Source of the DNA: Strigops habroptila | Lineage: Eukaryota > Chordata > Aves > Psittaciformes > Psittacidae | Assembly (NCBI RefSeq): GCF_004027225.2 | Contig: NC_046358.1 | Location: forward strand, 6,293,284 to 6,357,283 | Reading direction: 5' to 3' | Length of the DNA: 64,000 nt | In this document: in pieces, positions 49,501-63,100 of the stretch | Layout of the letters: every line of letters begins with the position of its first letter | How positions within the stretch are numbered: the stretch's first letter is position 1 | Program-made: the position numbers and the translations under genes | The notes under the pieces: model-generated | Databases searched by the model: none | The model's input: only the letters and a program-made list of their open reading frames with translations | What the model was told of the DNA's origin: nothing

Positions 49501-52500
49501 ACTTGAACAAGACCAAGGTCCTATTGGTAAAAAGGAAAAATTGCATGATTATATATTGTAATGTGAAACATAACTTTAATCAGGAACTTTATATGTATGT
49601 AACCTAACAGTAAACATGTGCTATCTTCTAGAGTTAGGAAAAATGCCAACAAGTTGGCTAAACATGACTTGTCATTTCTCCCATTTTTTCCAAGTGAGTC
49701 TCTGCTTACAGAGGCATAAGCTTTATTGTATAACTTGAATGTAAGAATTAATCTGAGGGATGTAACCAAACATCTTGGTATACAGATACTTAGCATTTAA
49801 ATAGTCTTAAACCTTCAGGTTCTGTATGCTAAAATGTTTAACCATCATGTGTAGTTCTCATGTCCTCAGTTTTGTGTTTGAGGTTTTTGTAACAGTCCCA
49901 TGAAGTGAGTCTTCTCCTTATTTACAGGCTTCAACAAGAAGTTTAAAGTTGATCTGCACAATATGAGCGTTTTGGTAATGGTGGCATATTTTTCCTTACA
50001 TATCTTATATAGAATTGTTGAAAAGGTTCAAGAGCCTTTTTCTGATGAGTGGGAGGAGAGAATATTTCTTCAAGTGTATGTATATATCAAACTGCCTTTC
50101 CTGTTAGTAACACTAAGAGGATTCTCAACGCTAATCAGATTCTCAACAGTCTCACTGAGAAAAACTTGTTTCTAAAACTTTGCTATTTTATTTGGCTAAT
50201 GCTAATTCTCATTGCTTTTTTAGCTTGCAGTAAACATAGGAAAGCACTGCTCAAGCCTTTCTTCTGATCCTGTGTACGTTTTGGGAAGAAAGCAGAAGTG
50301 GATAGAGAAATATGGCTTCCAGGGCTTGGGTTTTACAAACCCCCAAATGTTGCAGAATATAATGTAATAATCTGAGAGTGAGCCATGCAGACTCATGCCT
50401 CCACAGCTTTTGCAACATGTGTTTCTAGAGCCTTCTAAAGGCAACCTCAGTAAAATGAATAGCTGAGATTTTGATATATTTCTGCTTGCTGGAGTTTTTG
50501 TTAAGAAACCCTGCAAAATGCTAAACTCTTCAGATTTCTCTATTGATATGGGTGATTGTGAGCTGTGTGATCTTAACCTGCCTAATGTGCTTTGTACTGG
50601 GTGAGAAGGCGTGAGTTTGTATGTGTACTCTTGCTGCAAAGAAATTATCTCATTTAATCTCTAGAGCAAATTTTATCTGGTCCCTTTTTCATTAATACTG
50701 TTACGGGTTGGTTCCCTGTAGCCACAAATGCAGAGAGTAATCAAGAACCAAAGCCAGTTGGTCCTAAACTGTTCTTTACCATAAAAATGTTAAGAGCAGT
50801 GGAAAACTTAAGTCTAAGGTGCTTGGACTTGCCAGTCTTGTATGTTTATTCTTCTTTTCTCTGTCTCAATTCCCTATCTGAGAAAACTTGTGTCAGGCAC
50901 AAGTTTTTCCTGTGGCTCTTATTACTGTGCTGCTTATGAGGAAACCATTGTCTTTGTTGTGGAGCTTAGATGCTGAATAAAAAAAAGCATGCAAACTGAA
51001 AACTCGGAGTGAAAAGAAATTATTCAACTGCTACTTCATTCTCTAAGCTTGTCCCCTCTGCTAAATGAGGCAGCGATGCCAGTAAAAAACCTACACTATC
51101 CGTGTGGATAGAAGGAAAGTATTTTGTATTTCCAAAGGCTTGACTTTCACACATTAACCTGTTCTAAACACTTAAGAAAAAAACCTGTAGTAAATTATGT
51201 TCAGAGGACGATGCAAATATGTTTCCATTCCCTATCTAGGTCCCTTCTAAGTGACTTCTCCAAGGCAACACAGCAAATCACTTGGTCAGTCACGATTAAA
51301 CTCCTGGTGTTCCTAACTTCATCCTCGTGGGTCCCTGGGCTCTCAGTCTGGGGTTGCAGCCCTTCAGAGTGGTTAAATACAATCTGAAGGTTGGTAACTG
51401 TGCAGCTTTATTCTGCACAGTTCAGTCTTGATGAAGGTAGTGCCCTGCTATGGAGGAGAGCCCTTATGTAAGGGAGAAAAGGAAGGAAGGAGCAGTTAAT
51501 CATGCTGTTGTTTTTAAGTGTCAATTTTCTCTCCAGTTCATGTGTGTATTTGTGCTACAAGTACATTGATATTTTTGTGGTTTAGAATAAAAATCATGCT
51601 CCTTTATTCTCAGGCTGTATTTGCAGATGTGTAGTACCAACTGGTTTGTTCAGCTTTCCAGAGTTAGTCACTACAGCAGTGAGACTTCTTTTTAGTTATT
51701 ATTATTATTAGTAGCATGGAGATAGAGTTGTAGTGGCTTGTTGAAGAGGGATGCCCAGTGCTTGCATGACGAAAGAGCTTCCTCTGTAGTTTTTTGGGTC
51801 AGTTAAATAAGTGACTGATAGTGGGACGTGGAGGTAACAACTAAGGTTTTAATATTGAAGAAACAACTAGAGTTTGAGAATCACACCCTCAGCACCCTCA
51901 ACAATGAGGGGCTTTTAAATTCTGTAGCATCCAGAGCAAAAGCTCTTAATGTGAATATAGCCCCAAAATATACTCACCGGTTCATAACCTGCCATGTTAG
52001 CAGCTGGATGTTACTTAAACTAACCTCAAATTGCTCTAGAATTAACTTAAGAACTTCTGTTATATTTTGTTTTTCCAAGTGCACAACTAGATTTGAGGCT
52101 GGGAGAGTGACCCAACTTCCAGTCACTCCCAGCAATACGCTTCCTGTTCTCTTGCTGTTCTTGGTGCTCATCAGCACCCTGGTTCTGCTGGTTAGGAAAT
52201 GTGAACTCCTCCACTTGTGCTGGTCTGCACTGAGTGAGAGATGATGATGTGGCTTTCTACTGCTGTGTCTATTTATAAGGCTGGGACTTAAACTTCAGCT
52301 CTGTGACGACTTGTGTGTGGATAGAAACATATCTGCGAGGATCTTGTTGGGTGTGGAGTTGAAGCTTAAAATACACTAATATTCTAGTATTTTACTAGAA
52401 AATTGGAGTATTTTGGAGGCTTTTTTTAGCATCAGGGAAAGTAATTGAGCAAATGAGTTATCATTTATATTTCAGCTATCTTTTTAGGACTCTGACTCAC

Positions 52501-53224
52501 GAGTCTTTTATGATTCATATGAGGATGATTTAAGACGTACTACCTTGCTCTGCTGTTAAAGGTTGTTCTTCCCATGACTCAGGCAGTGTAACGGGCAGTG
52601 TATCTTCTCAGCCTCCACAGTTCATGACCTAAAGTATTAGCTTAAACTGCCATTGATTTCAGTTTACGTTAGTGCTCTGGGATTTGAGCTCTGGTGACTG
52701 CTGACACACCACCTGCTCTACCATCTTTGTTGTCTTGGTATAGCCTCTAGCAGAGGTGATGGGCGAGTGTCTGGGGTGGCTAACCTCGTCATACTTAGCT
52801 GTGGCAGTTGACAGGGCTTGTGATTTAGATGTTAAATGTGATGGAGAGTGGGTATTTCCCCCCGGGGAAGGGGACACAGGCCTTTCACAGAACTAGAAAA
52901 GCTTGTACCTGTAATCTGTTCTTCCCCTAGAGACAGTAATAGTTTGTATTCTAATCCAGATTAGAATTGTCGGTCTCCTTGGCTTTCCCTGCCATGCCAA
53001 ACAGCTTTTCATTCCAAGTGGTATTTTATAGTTAGTTTCAGTACTTAAAAAAAAACCTGCCAAAACCCGAATGCCCAAAAACCAAACAAAAAACCCTCTC
53101 CCAAACCCCAAAACAACTCCTCCCTCAACTTTCCAAATGTTTGAATTTTCTTTTTTTCTCTTTCAAACTGTAGTTAAGCTGATTGTAATAATCTTTTGTT
53201 GTTGTTGTTGTTCTGCTTTTGTAG

Positions 53225-53265
53225 GAGGAGGTAGAGAGCTGAAGGGAAAAACTTCCTCCAAACCG
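53225..53265 (+). other. PHF21A: Probable PHF21A internal 5'UTR exon, 41 nt
   Basis: A (TTG)n and T-rich pyrimidine tract ends in TTTTGTAG at 53224. It is followed by 41 purine-rich bases ending AACCG and a consensus donor GTAAGT at 53266. The segment has no ATG. Its composition resembles the UTR that precedes the ATG in the next exon. The location between the CpG island and the coding exons fits a non-coding exon. The call rests on splice signals and position only; transcript data are needed to confirm it. Confidence 0.55.
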
Positions 53266-56200
53266 GTAAGTGCTCCTTGCTGGGCTAAGATGGTTTACCT
53301 AAGAATAGATGATAGGGAGAGCTGGAAAAGTTTGATGTTTACAGAAAGTGAAATCCTCTCTGTTCTTATATTCAGAAAATAAGAAGTAAATGTTACTGAT
53401 GGAAGCCCCAGTCCTATGAATAAAATCACTGTAGGGCTGAGATTTGGGCCCAAGGGTCTGTAAGTACCGAGTATATTTAAATTAATCTACTCAAAAATAA
53501 TTATCTTAAATATTTTTTTTTTTCCCCCCTGTGTAATGTGGAAAACAAATGTATTTGAAGGGATTTTTGGTGCAGAAAGACTTCTGTCTAAAATTCAAAG
53601 TTATTCAGAGTCCTTCCATGCACACAGAAGGCATTCAAGGCTTTTGTGTGGGTCCTACCTTTTGTTTTTCTACCTATACACCTTGTCATCAGCTGTATTT
53701 CTAGTGTAGTTTCCAAAATAGCCATGGTTTAAATACTGTTGTGATGTTTTAGAGGTTCTGGTGTGGATTGTAGTTAATTGAGATAATCATAGAGAAGTTC
53801 TAATGCACTTAGGTGATTATTAAGTTGAAGGTTTGAGTCAGTCTCTGAAGATATATATAATATATAAGTATCTAATACCTTAACTGCAGTGCATTGGTGT
53901 ACTTATCTGGGTATGAAATTTTAAGTCCTGAAGCAACCACATAAGAAATAAGAGATTACTTGTAACAAATGCATGCCAACAAGAAATTGAATGGAGGACT
54001 GCTGCCTCCAGTAGTTGAAATCAATCCAAGGAATGGCAAATTTGCCTCTTGCTCTCAGTGTTCTTTCTGGCTGAGGCTTGAAACTATGTTTGGGTGTGCA
54101 AGGGATGCAGTTACTCCACAATCCTCTGCTTTCCTCTTGGAAACAGCTGATTTGAACGAGGCATTTGCATGTTTTCCTTTAAAAACGAATGGGCTGAAGG
54201 ATGTTTGCAGACCAACCCATCCATGCGATTTCAATCATCTACAAGCTTTTTAATTAAAATATTGCCACTGTCATAAGAGTAAAGTGGAAAATGCAGTATG
54301 TTTTATGATTAATCCAGGGATGGGTTTATACCTTTCTGGATGTGGTATTCTAGGTAGTTTATAATGTCACTGGACTTAACTTCAAGGAAAGATTAAAAAA
54401 CTTAAGTCTAAAAGTGTAAAAGTTCAAAAATACAGAGGAATTTTGCACTCACATGATGTGTATGACCGCTTGTTCATGTAGTTATGTACCTGCTTTCAAA
54501 GGAAATGCTAGCAATATTTCATCAGCTGCCCTCACAGGTATTTCTAGACATTAGTCTATATAAACCAGAAAAATACAGTCATGGATTTGTTGGAGGGAAG
54601 GAATGATCACATTGGGTAAGTGATTAAGGTACAATAGGTAAATTATTGGACAGGAATAACTCTGGATACTTATTGCTTGGGAAGGAAAGCTTCAAGTGCA
54701 TGTTTTAGAGTGTTTCAGTTCTAGAGGGGTACAATCGAATAACAACTGTATATATTTCATGTTTAGAAATCAGCACCTTGACTGAAGTTTTAAATGAATT
54801 ATGGTTGTTCATGTCTTCACCCCTGGGCTGAGCAACCACTTCCTTCTGCAAAGCACTACCACGTTTTTCTTAAACCTCTTACAAACTGATTTTTGGAAAA
54901 AAACCTTTCTAGCTGTTCCAGGTATCTATGAAATTAGGTTGGATTAGTTTTTATGAACCATCAATATTGCAAATTCTATCTGTCAAGTTGTGCATTAATA
55001 ATTAAGAGTAGTTGCTCAATCTTTACATGTTTTTTTACAGAAGTACCGTGTCATTTTTCCCATGAACTAGTTCTGAGCTTTACAGCCACATGTATTAAAA
55101 TTACAGATATTGTTTCCATGCTCAGTTGAGGTAACTCTCTTCTGCTGTTTTGCACTGAACTTTAAAGTTATGTAGTTACAGAGTGGTACTATTCTGTCTA
55201 TTCATCACAAGTGCCTTCTCATTTGTTGAAGATACACAGAGAAAGAAACTGGCCATATCTGTATCTTTACCCCAAAACTGAATTTCCAAGGCTTCTAAAA
55301 GACTTTTTTCCCTCTGGAGTAGGTTCAGTTTTCATTAGCCAGCCTCCCACGTGGTTTTTTGAAGCATGGTTTCTTTCAAAACTGCAGTGCTAGGGTCCTG
55401 ATGCAGGCTAGAGTTGTTCTTGTCAGTGAGTGGAAGTAATAATCCAGGATTCTGTTTTCTCATTAGTGTTTGTGGTAATAGAACAGGGAACTATATGTAA
55501 TTTCCATGTATCCCTTGATACAAATTACAATTTTATAGAGGGTAGTGCTGCAAAGGCAGCTGGTTTTGCTCATCTGTGTCACATGTGGGAGAGGCCCTTG
55601 CAGAAGGTCATTTCATGTGTTGACTAGAAAATCTGATCAAGCCTTTGTGATTTAAATAAGTAACTTTAAGCCAACAGCAGACAGCACTGACAGAATGAGT
55701 TTAAATATAATGCTTTTTAAACCCCTTTGTAGTCCTCTCTTTTTGTAACATATTTCTCTTTGGAAAGAGAAATAACTAAGTTAAATAACCAAACACCCCC
55801 CCTCCCATCCCACCCCCACTTGTCCAGCACTTCAATTTACTGTGGTGAGACAACGTTAAAAGTCTTTAACTTATGGGAATTATTCTCTTTTTACAGCCTA
55901 CATGTCTAATCTAAACTGTCAATATCCTTTTGAAAACAATAAGGCTCCATTATGAAAGCCTCCGAGTTGGCTACAATACCTGAGCAATAATTGGGAGCAA
56001 TTTTCAAAAAAATAAAAGAATAGGAACTATTTTAACACTCCAGCAATTTTCTTTAATGGGTGGTGGCTGGAAATATTGCTATAGTATGTTTTCTGATGAC
56101 TTTTATGTGTGTGTATTTAGAGATGTTTTTACACCGGTTCCATTGTGATGTGTGAGCATATGGGAGTCTTAATCCTATTTCAGAAGCTGATACATTTAAC

Positions 56201-56971
56201 ATATTTCTGAGCAAAAAATCTCTTGTCCAACTTCCAAGGCTTTTAGAAGTATGGCTGATAAAGCTTTTCTATGTCAGAGGTCGGAGGGATTAATTTGTTT
56301 GTAGTACAAATGAAGATGGGAAACTCATACTCACGTTCTACAAGTAGACTTCCAGGATTAAGAAGACTTAAAAATTAATGGTTTTGAGAAAGTCTTCTGC
56401 TGCTGTAGATCAATCTTGTGTTCCTTCAAAATAGCTTTCACCAGAAGTGACTAACTCAGCACAAACTTTGGGCAGTGGGTTATTAATATATTAATGTTGT
56501 TCTGTCAAATTGCATGCGGACCATCCCATTTAAGAACAGCTCTATAGTATCATGGAAGTATGTTAATGCAGTACGTTCTGTTTAACAATTGACTGCTGTT
56601 GGGGTTGCAGAATTTTAGTCTCCAGAATATTTTCTCATCTACCCAGATTTTTAAAACATTCTCGGTAGTTAAATTTTTCTAATTTCATATGCAACTGCAA
56701 TAAGATATTGGTAGGAAATAGCTGCCTGCAAACTTAGATAAGGGACAAGTATGTCGACTTTGGGATATGGGGGAAGTAACAAATTTGGCTAAATGACTCC
56801 AAGGCAGGCATTTCATACAGCCTGTAGATTTCTTGTGTTGGAAAGATTGTTTGTGTTTAGGCTAGAAAGCTGCAGTTGAATATAGTTCCCTACTGAATTC
56901 CTGCTCTGTTATCATCTCCTTCTTGACTTCTGCCCTTCACTAACCAAAAGAAAACCTTTATTTTTCTATAG
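53266..56971 (+). other. PHF21A: PHF21A intron before the ATG exon
   Basis: It runs from the GTAAGT donor to the CTATAG acceptor. A short AT-dinucleotide tract lies near 53850. Nothing else is recognised. Confidence 0.55.
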
Positions 56972-57053
56972 CACTGGTGTTAAAGAGGAAACCAGAAACT
57001 AAAGGCACTGGAATCAGCAAAGACACTTTTAGAGAAAGTGGAGAAGGTAGAGA
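56972..57053 (+). other. PHF21A: PHF21A 5'UTR portion of the ATG-bearing exon
   Basis: These 82 purine-rich nucleotides lie between the acceptor TTTTTCTATAG and the start codon. They hold no ATG, so there is no upstream reading frame here. They end with TAG AGA directly before the ATG, which puts an in-frame stop just upstream of the start. Confidence 0.85.
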
Positions 57054-57107
57054 ATGGAGCTGCAGACTCTACAGGAGGCTCTGAAAGTGGAAATTCAGGT
57101 TCACCAG
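57054..57107 (+). CDS. PHF21A: PHF21A first coding exon (coding part)
   Basis: Eighteen codons read MELQTLQEALKVEIQVHQ. The exon itself begins at 56972 after the acceptor ...TTTTTCTATAG and ends CAG|GTAATT at 57107/57108. Its first 82 nt (56972-57053) are 5'UTR. The ATG at 57054-57056 sits in AGAATGG (A at -3, G at +4). The in-frame triplet TAG at 57048-57050 rules out an N-terminal extension through this exon. The peptide is amphipathic with regularly spaced leucines, the start of a coiled coil. Confidence 0.95.
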
Positions 57108-60100
57108 GTAATTTGTATTCTTTCTTGCTTTATAGTTTCAACTTAAAGCAGCATTAGTATTGCTGATAGTATTACTACTAACGGTAGCATTAAGTAATAG
57201 CACTACAGCTGTAGTAATGCTTTATAAGCTGGAAACTACTTTAGGATTTTATACTCTGCATTTTGACCCCACCACCTGTTGGCTTTTTAGCAACTGTGAA
57301 ATATCTCTATATCAGGCTGTGGGTGGGCATTGTTTTCCTTTTAATATTTTGCACCAGTGATAAAAACATCCCGAAAACTCCATATTCAGCAATTGCTGTC
57401 TGGAAGGTTTTTCTCATGTTCTGAAGCCAACTTCAGCATTTAGTTGGCAGTGGAAGAATAGGGTGGAGGAACTTTGAAATGACATAGTGCTGCGTAGTCT
57501 CACCTGGTGCTTCTCTGGAGTGTCTTCTACTGTAGTACCTTCTAAACTTGTAATTGTGTTGTTTTGCTAACCAAAATGTAGTGCTTGGGCTCTAATTTTT
57601 GTTTTGGGTATTTTTACTGGTAGCTGGTCCAGTACCCTTAAGATGATCTTAAGGTCCTTTCCAACCCTAACCATTCTATGATTCTAGGACATACACATGT
57701 TAATTCCTGGAACAAAACTCCTCTAGCCATAAACACGGAGTAGCTGCCAACTTGAAATGTTAAGTTTATCAATGAGACCTTTTCCAAAGACAGTTCTCCA
57801 AGTGTTTCTGTTGGATATCTGAAGCTCACAACTGTTACACAGTGGATAAGAGAAATACAAGATAAGTTATACTGATTAGTGTAACCTATCATATAACAGT
57901 TGGAAGATGTTTCCAAATTACCTGGTAGCTTGTCTAAACAAGTGTTCTAGATGGCTTGTTTAGTAGTTGCTGCAATGATGAGCAGAGTGCAAGAAATTGA
58001 ATAGGTGGGTTAGGAAACTGAAGCGTTGTCTGCTTTAACTAAATACAACTTTCAGCTAGGGGGGAAAACTTGAAAAAGCTAAAGATGAATTTCCAGAACT
58101 ACAGAGTATTTTGCTCTCCTCAAACTCCAAGGCCTTTGCATTCAAAATTTCAGTGAAGTTTTCTGGGTAAGAAATTCAGAGATTGCCTGTGGCATTTTGC
58201 CGCAGGCATTAAAATGCTTAAGGCCAGTAAGTATTTTTTCCCAAGTCTTGTCTGCTGTATGGTGATCAAAACACTAGTCATACTTAGGTTTGTAGAACAG
58301 CATTTGCCTCGTGTGCATCTTCATTCCCCTTTATGCTCAACAAAAAACTTTAAGACTCTGAGTTTTCAGTAATCTTTAGCATCTGTTCATAATGATGATG
58401 ACAAACAGGGATGAAGACTGGAAAATGTCCAAAAGGACTTTTTAGTTTTTTAACAACTTCAAAGTTACTTGACCCTGTTTGTCTTAGCTTTGCCCAGTCC
58501 TCATTAGAAGTGAGCTCTGCACTGAGATCAACTTTAATTAAATTTAGATTTAGTTGCTGAAACGAGACAAGCCATTATAGCAGAAAGCTGTCTTTTTTTC
58601 TTCAAGATACTGTATGTTCCTGTAATCAAGGCTAAGAAAAAAGAAGTCTAAATGTTTACAGTGGAAAATAACACTCGCAGCAACATGTTGGGTGCTTCAG
58701 TAAACTTCTCTTGAACTGTGCTGGAGTGGTTACTACTCTGCTTGTCAAATGGCCACTGATAGAAATGAAACTGGTTTTACACACACACAAAAAGAAATCT
58801 TCAAGTTAAATGCTGGATTTTGTAATTTAGAAATACAATATATACCCTCTTCTGGCAGTGCTCAGGATTGTGGAGAATTGTCTCACTTGTCATCTTTTAC
58901 TTATCTAGTATTTCTTTTTCTGAGGACTCTCTAAAAAAGCTTGCCAACACTCCTACAGCCATAGTTTGCCATCCCCTTGTAAGTGGTGGATGAGTGTCTG
59001 TGATGAGCATACAGAGTTCAGCTTTTGCTGTGACTGCTCATATAGCTGTGGAAAGGATGCTCAGTGTGACTGTATTGTCTGCTTGTAGAATAGCTCCTTG
59101 ATTCCTGCCTATTCCAATTCACCTCCGGAACTCTGCCTGAAGGTTTATGCTGCTGCTTTGGCAAAGTGTATCTTGAACTACCAGTAAGGACCCAAAGGAG
59201 GTGTTGAGTTCTTCAAATGAAACAAAAAAGCTCATTTTTTTGTTTCATTTCAATGATTTAAGAATCCTCCGTAAATGAAGTCTGACCAGGTCACTTGCTA
59301 TATCAGAGCACAACTTGAATATTCAGGCATTTTCCATGTCAAAGCTGTGTTGCTTGTCCTGACAGGACAAACGGTTAATTCTGATACTTTATTGGCTTAA
59401 TGAATGTTATTTTGAAACAGTTTGCTCTTCACAGCTTTGATCACAAGAGATGTTCAAGGAGTTGTATTTAGCTATTCTCATAGAAGGGTTGGGTTTCATG
59501 GATGATTCCTTGAGCTGATGTGCAGAGAGAACCTAAAACATCCTTTTGCTTCTCTCATTTCATAGCAGAAAGATCAGTAGGTTTTAAAATACCTTAAATT
59601 TATTTGTGTTTGGGGTCAGTGCAAGAGAACATTATATTTTTATTTTCTTATGGTTGGATGATGCAGTATTGTGTGATCCGTAGATTTAGCAATATTTGAT
59701 GAACAGTTTACAGTCACTGACTGTACTGTCTTGTGGCTGAGTCTGTACAAGGACTTTGTATAAAAACTAACAGATTTGTTGCTCTTCAAACTCTGATCTG
59801 GCAGAAAGCACTGAGGAAAAACAAGCTAAGCATGCAAGCAAAAGGGTAATGTAGCACCTTAGCTCTGTGACACTGAATGGCAGCATGATAAAACAATAAT
59901 ATTCAGTGTAGATAAATGCCAAGTGGTGCACTTTGGAAAAGCAGTCCTGGCTTTACATCTGCAATAGCAGGCTGTGAAGTAGCTATTGGCAATACGAAGG
60001 AGTTCTTGCAGTACAGAGTACTTGAATGTTGCAGTTTTAAACTTTGTCTCCAGATGATAGAAACAAATGAGAGAAGTGCAGGGAAGAGTGCTAGGAGAGA

Positions 60101-63100
60101 GCACAGCAATGGGTTGATTGGTGTATGAGGAGACTTCCAATGTGGTGAGCAATGACTGATGGGGGGAATATGTGGTGTGGAAAAAAATGTAGAAAGAAGA
60201 TGAATAGAGGAACAGTCATAGAATCATAGAATATCTCAAGTTGGATGGGACCCATAAGGATCATTGAGTCCAACTTCCAACTCCTCTTGACTTGAGTCAA
60301 AGCTGATTTTCCATAGTTTTATTTGCCCTCACACTTGCATTGTCAGGAGCAGACTGAAAAGAAAAATGAGGTGCTTTTACGTAAGAGTCCTGTGCTTTAA
60401 CTTTGGAACTCATTGTCACAGAATCTTGAGTATTTTCCTGAGTCCAAAAGTAATTAAGGCAGATTAATGGAAGAAGAAATGTCTTACTAGCTGTTAAACC
60501 TAAGACATAATCTTTAGAGACATCAGAGATATAGATTCCTTAAAGATGGGAGATAACGCTGTGTGCTTGTCCAGCACAGGCATCATGCTGATGCTTCTGC
60601 TTGCTATCGGCTAGTACTAAAAGAAAATGCAGCAGGTAAACCTGTGGTCTGATGCAGAATTATCTTTGTGTTATGCTTTTTTTAATTAAAACTATTTTTA
60701 GGATGGGAAATGAAATAAACTTTAATTAGTTGTTGAAGTCTGAATTCTCTGAGTGGTATCAATGCAGGTGGAATGAAACATATTTTTCTTGCTTTGTCCT
60801 TCTGTTTCTCACTCTTTTTCCTGATTCTGAAGAGCAAATAGGGAAGAAAGTACAGACTTTATATGGTTCTTTGCATATGTGAAAGGGACGTGGAAATGTG
60901 ATGAATAAACGCGGCTGTAACCAAAAAAGAAACTGGGAATTTTTTGTTTACAGTGCATCTTCATCCTGCGCTCTGGTTTTCTTTGGTGACAGTCTGGTAA
61001 CTTCTTCTTTGCTTAGCAATACACAGCATTCTCCTGCAGCTGCCTGAAGGAAGTGAAGGAGGAAGAATAGTGAATGGTAACCATCTGTCTGCTTTCCTTT
61101 GGATGTGGAGGGCATCTATTCTACAATGATCTCAATCTCTCTTTGAGGGAGAAAAGTGGCAAAGATACTTTGGAACATGGGTCTTCCATGTGATACCAGC
61201 CAAGCCAACACATGGACGGACCCTTAGTACTTGAAACATTCTGCTCTTGAATATACAAACAGCTTTTGTGCCTGCAGCAGTTATTTGTGATTTGTGTTTC
61301 TTGTGACTGCAAGCAAAGGCAGCAGCAGTTCTAGAGGAGACACAGCCATTAGATTATCTTACCCAGCTGGCTTAAATTGTCCTTAAAAAAGCATCGCTTG
61401 TTCAAGAGCTGTTTAGGAAAAAGAGCAAAAGTGGTGGCTTAGTACAATAGTCTTACTATATTAATTAGAATGGGTTTGGAAATGATGGATTACAGGCCTT
61501 GCTATTGAAATGATGGAAACTGAATATTTTGCTTTTACAAAAGTTCTTAAAAATGTTGCATTTTAAATTCTTAAACTCTTAAATATTGAATTTTAAACAA
61601 CATCCGTAATGAAAATCTTCATTGTGGTGTCGCATCTCTTTTTCTTTCTAGAAATTGGTTGCCCAAATGAAGCAAGATCCGCAGGTAACTATTGATTTTT
61701 ATGTTGCATTATTTAGCCTTAAAAATAAAGGAAATAAAAGTGCATGAAGCTTGAAAATTGTAGGTATTTCTTAATCATGTTCTTCCTGCTGTCACAGTGT
61801 TTAGAAGAAAACTGTTATGAATAACTCTTTAAACAATGACTGTTGATAGTTCAAAACAAACCCAAAACTTTTACCTTTATGGAGCTTTTTGCCTTATATT
61901 CTTAATAGTTTAAATCATGCGACTCTTTCAGACTATGGTGCAGTTTAAATTAGCAGTAGGCTTCTGATTCTATTGGTAGCTCCTCTCTGTAAAATCTGCC
62001 AGCACTAGAATTTGCTCTCACTTTTTTTTGAGTATCAGAAGGTTGTACAAGAAGAGATAGGATATTCTGTCCAAGAAATTTTGTCCAAATAGAGCATGTA
62101 GCTTAAAGCTGTGTTCAAATTGCCTGTTTTAGGTGTCCAACTTCAGCTACTGAAGCTGGATAACTAGGCTCTACATAGACAGCAGAATTCATCCCTTTCC
62201 CAGTGGCTGTGGAAGGAGACCGGGTTGTCTTGCACAGCAATTAAGCACTCCAGTGTGCTGAATGAGGAGTTCTGTGGAGTTCTCTAACCAGTCTGAAATG
62301 TTGACTAGAGGGAAAAAGGCAGCTCACTTGAGGCTTGCTATGAAGTTTTTCCATCCCCATACGACACTAAATGTCCTGTAATTTTATGAGCATATATTTT
62401 TCTGAGCTCAGTGGAGTGCAAATACAGCTTTTTTGCGACAGTTAAGTAGGTAGACCCCTGACAGGGAGGGATGAGCAGGGAGAGGTATTGGAAAATCTGC
62501 TTTCTAGAACTAACTTATTCTGATGACATCTGGGTAAGGTCTGCTACTCTTACTTGTTGGGCAAGTCTGCCAATGGTAAGCTTGCAGGGCAATTTGCTTT
62601 CAGTTCAGGAAGAGTAAATCTGGTCCCTGCTTCCAATGCTTATAATGCATTTTAATCCCTGATTATTAAGTGGAATGTAGAAGAAGGGAGGATGACTGGA
62701 CAGTATCTGGTTTTGCTAGAATTGTGTCTATATTGGAGAAGACTCTACAAGCTGAGGCTGCATTTCAAAGCTGTATAGAGGAATATAAAAATAGGGAAGT
62801 TGTCCTGAGCACGAAGTTCCTTTAAGGGTACTAATGACAGGAACTATTTTTTAGTATTTCTGTGCAGCACAGAAAACCTGCATAATCTAGTGTAAAGAGT
62901 TTACAACATAAATGAGAACAAAAATAGTGGGGGGAAAGAGAAGAACTCAGGGAATCTCGCTTCCCTGTCACGTTTCTGCAGAGCTTCACAGGCTTTAAAG
63001 TGAAGACAGATTTTTATATTTTAGTTTTAGTGAGAAAAAAATAATCCTGGTAAAATAGTTTTCTGACTGCATCTTTATAGTGAATGCTTATGGCTTTCAT

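Larger units (their letters stand above)
24101..53224 (+). other. PHF21A: PHF21A intron 1 (inferred), about 29 kb
   Basis: This is AT-richer sequence between the CpG island and the probable UTR exon. Items inside are the CTCF-like site at 29.27 kb, the ZNF143-like pair, the 33-bp tandem duplication, the ancient CR1 copy at 39 kb, the CpG-richer segment at 43.2 kb and homopolymers. No other coding exon is recognised on either strand. The 5' boundary depends on which first-exon donor is used. Confidence 0.6.
57108..61651 (+). other. PHF21A: PHF21A intron after first coding exon
   Basis: GTAATT...TTTCTAG, 4.5 kb. It contains two CR1 tips (57.64 and 60.22 kb) and a probable older CR1 fragment at 59.9 kb. 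No other exon is recognised. Confidence 0.9.
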
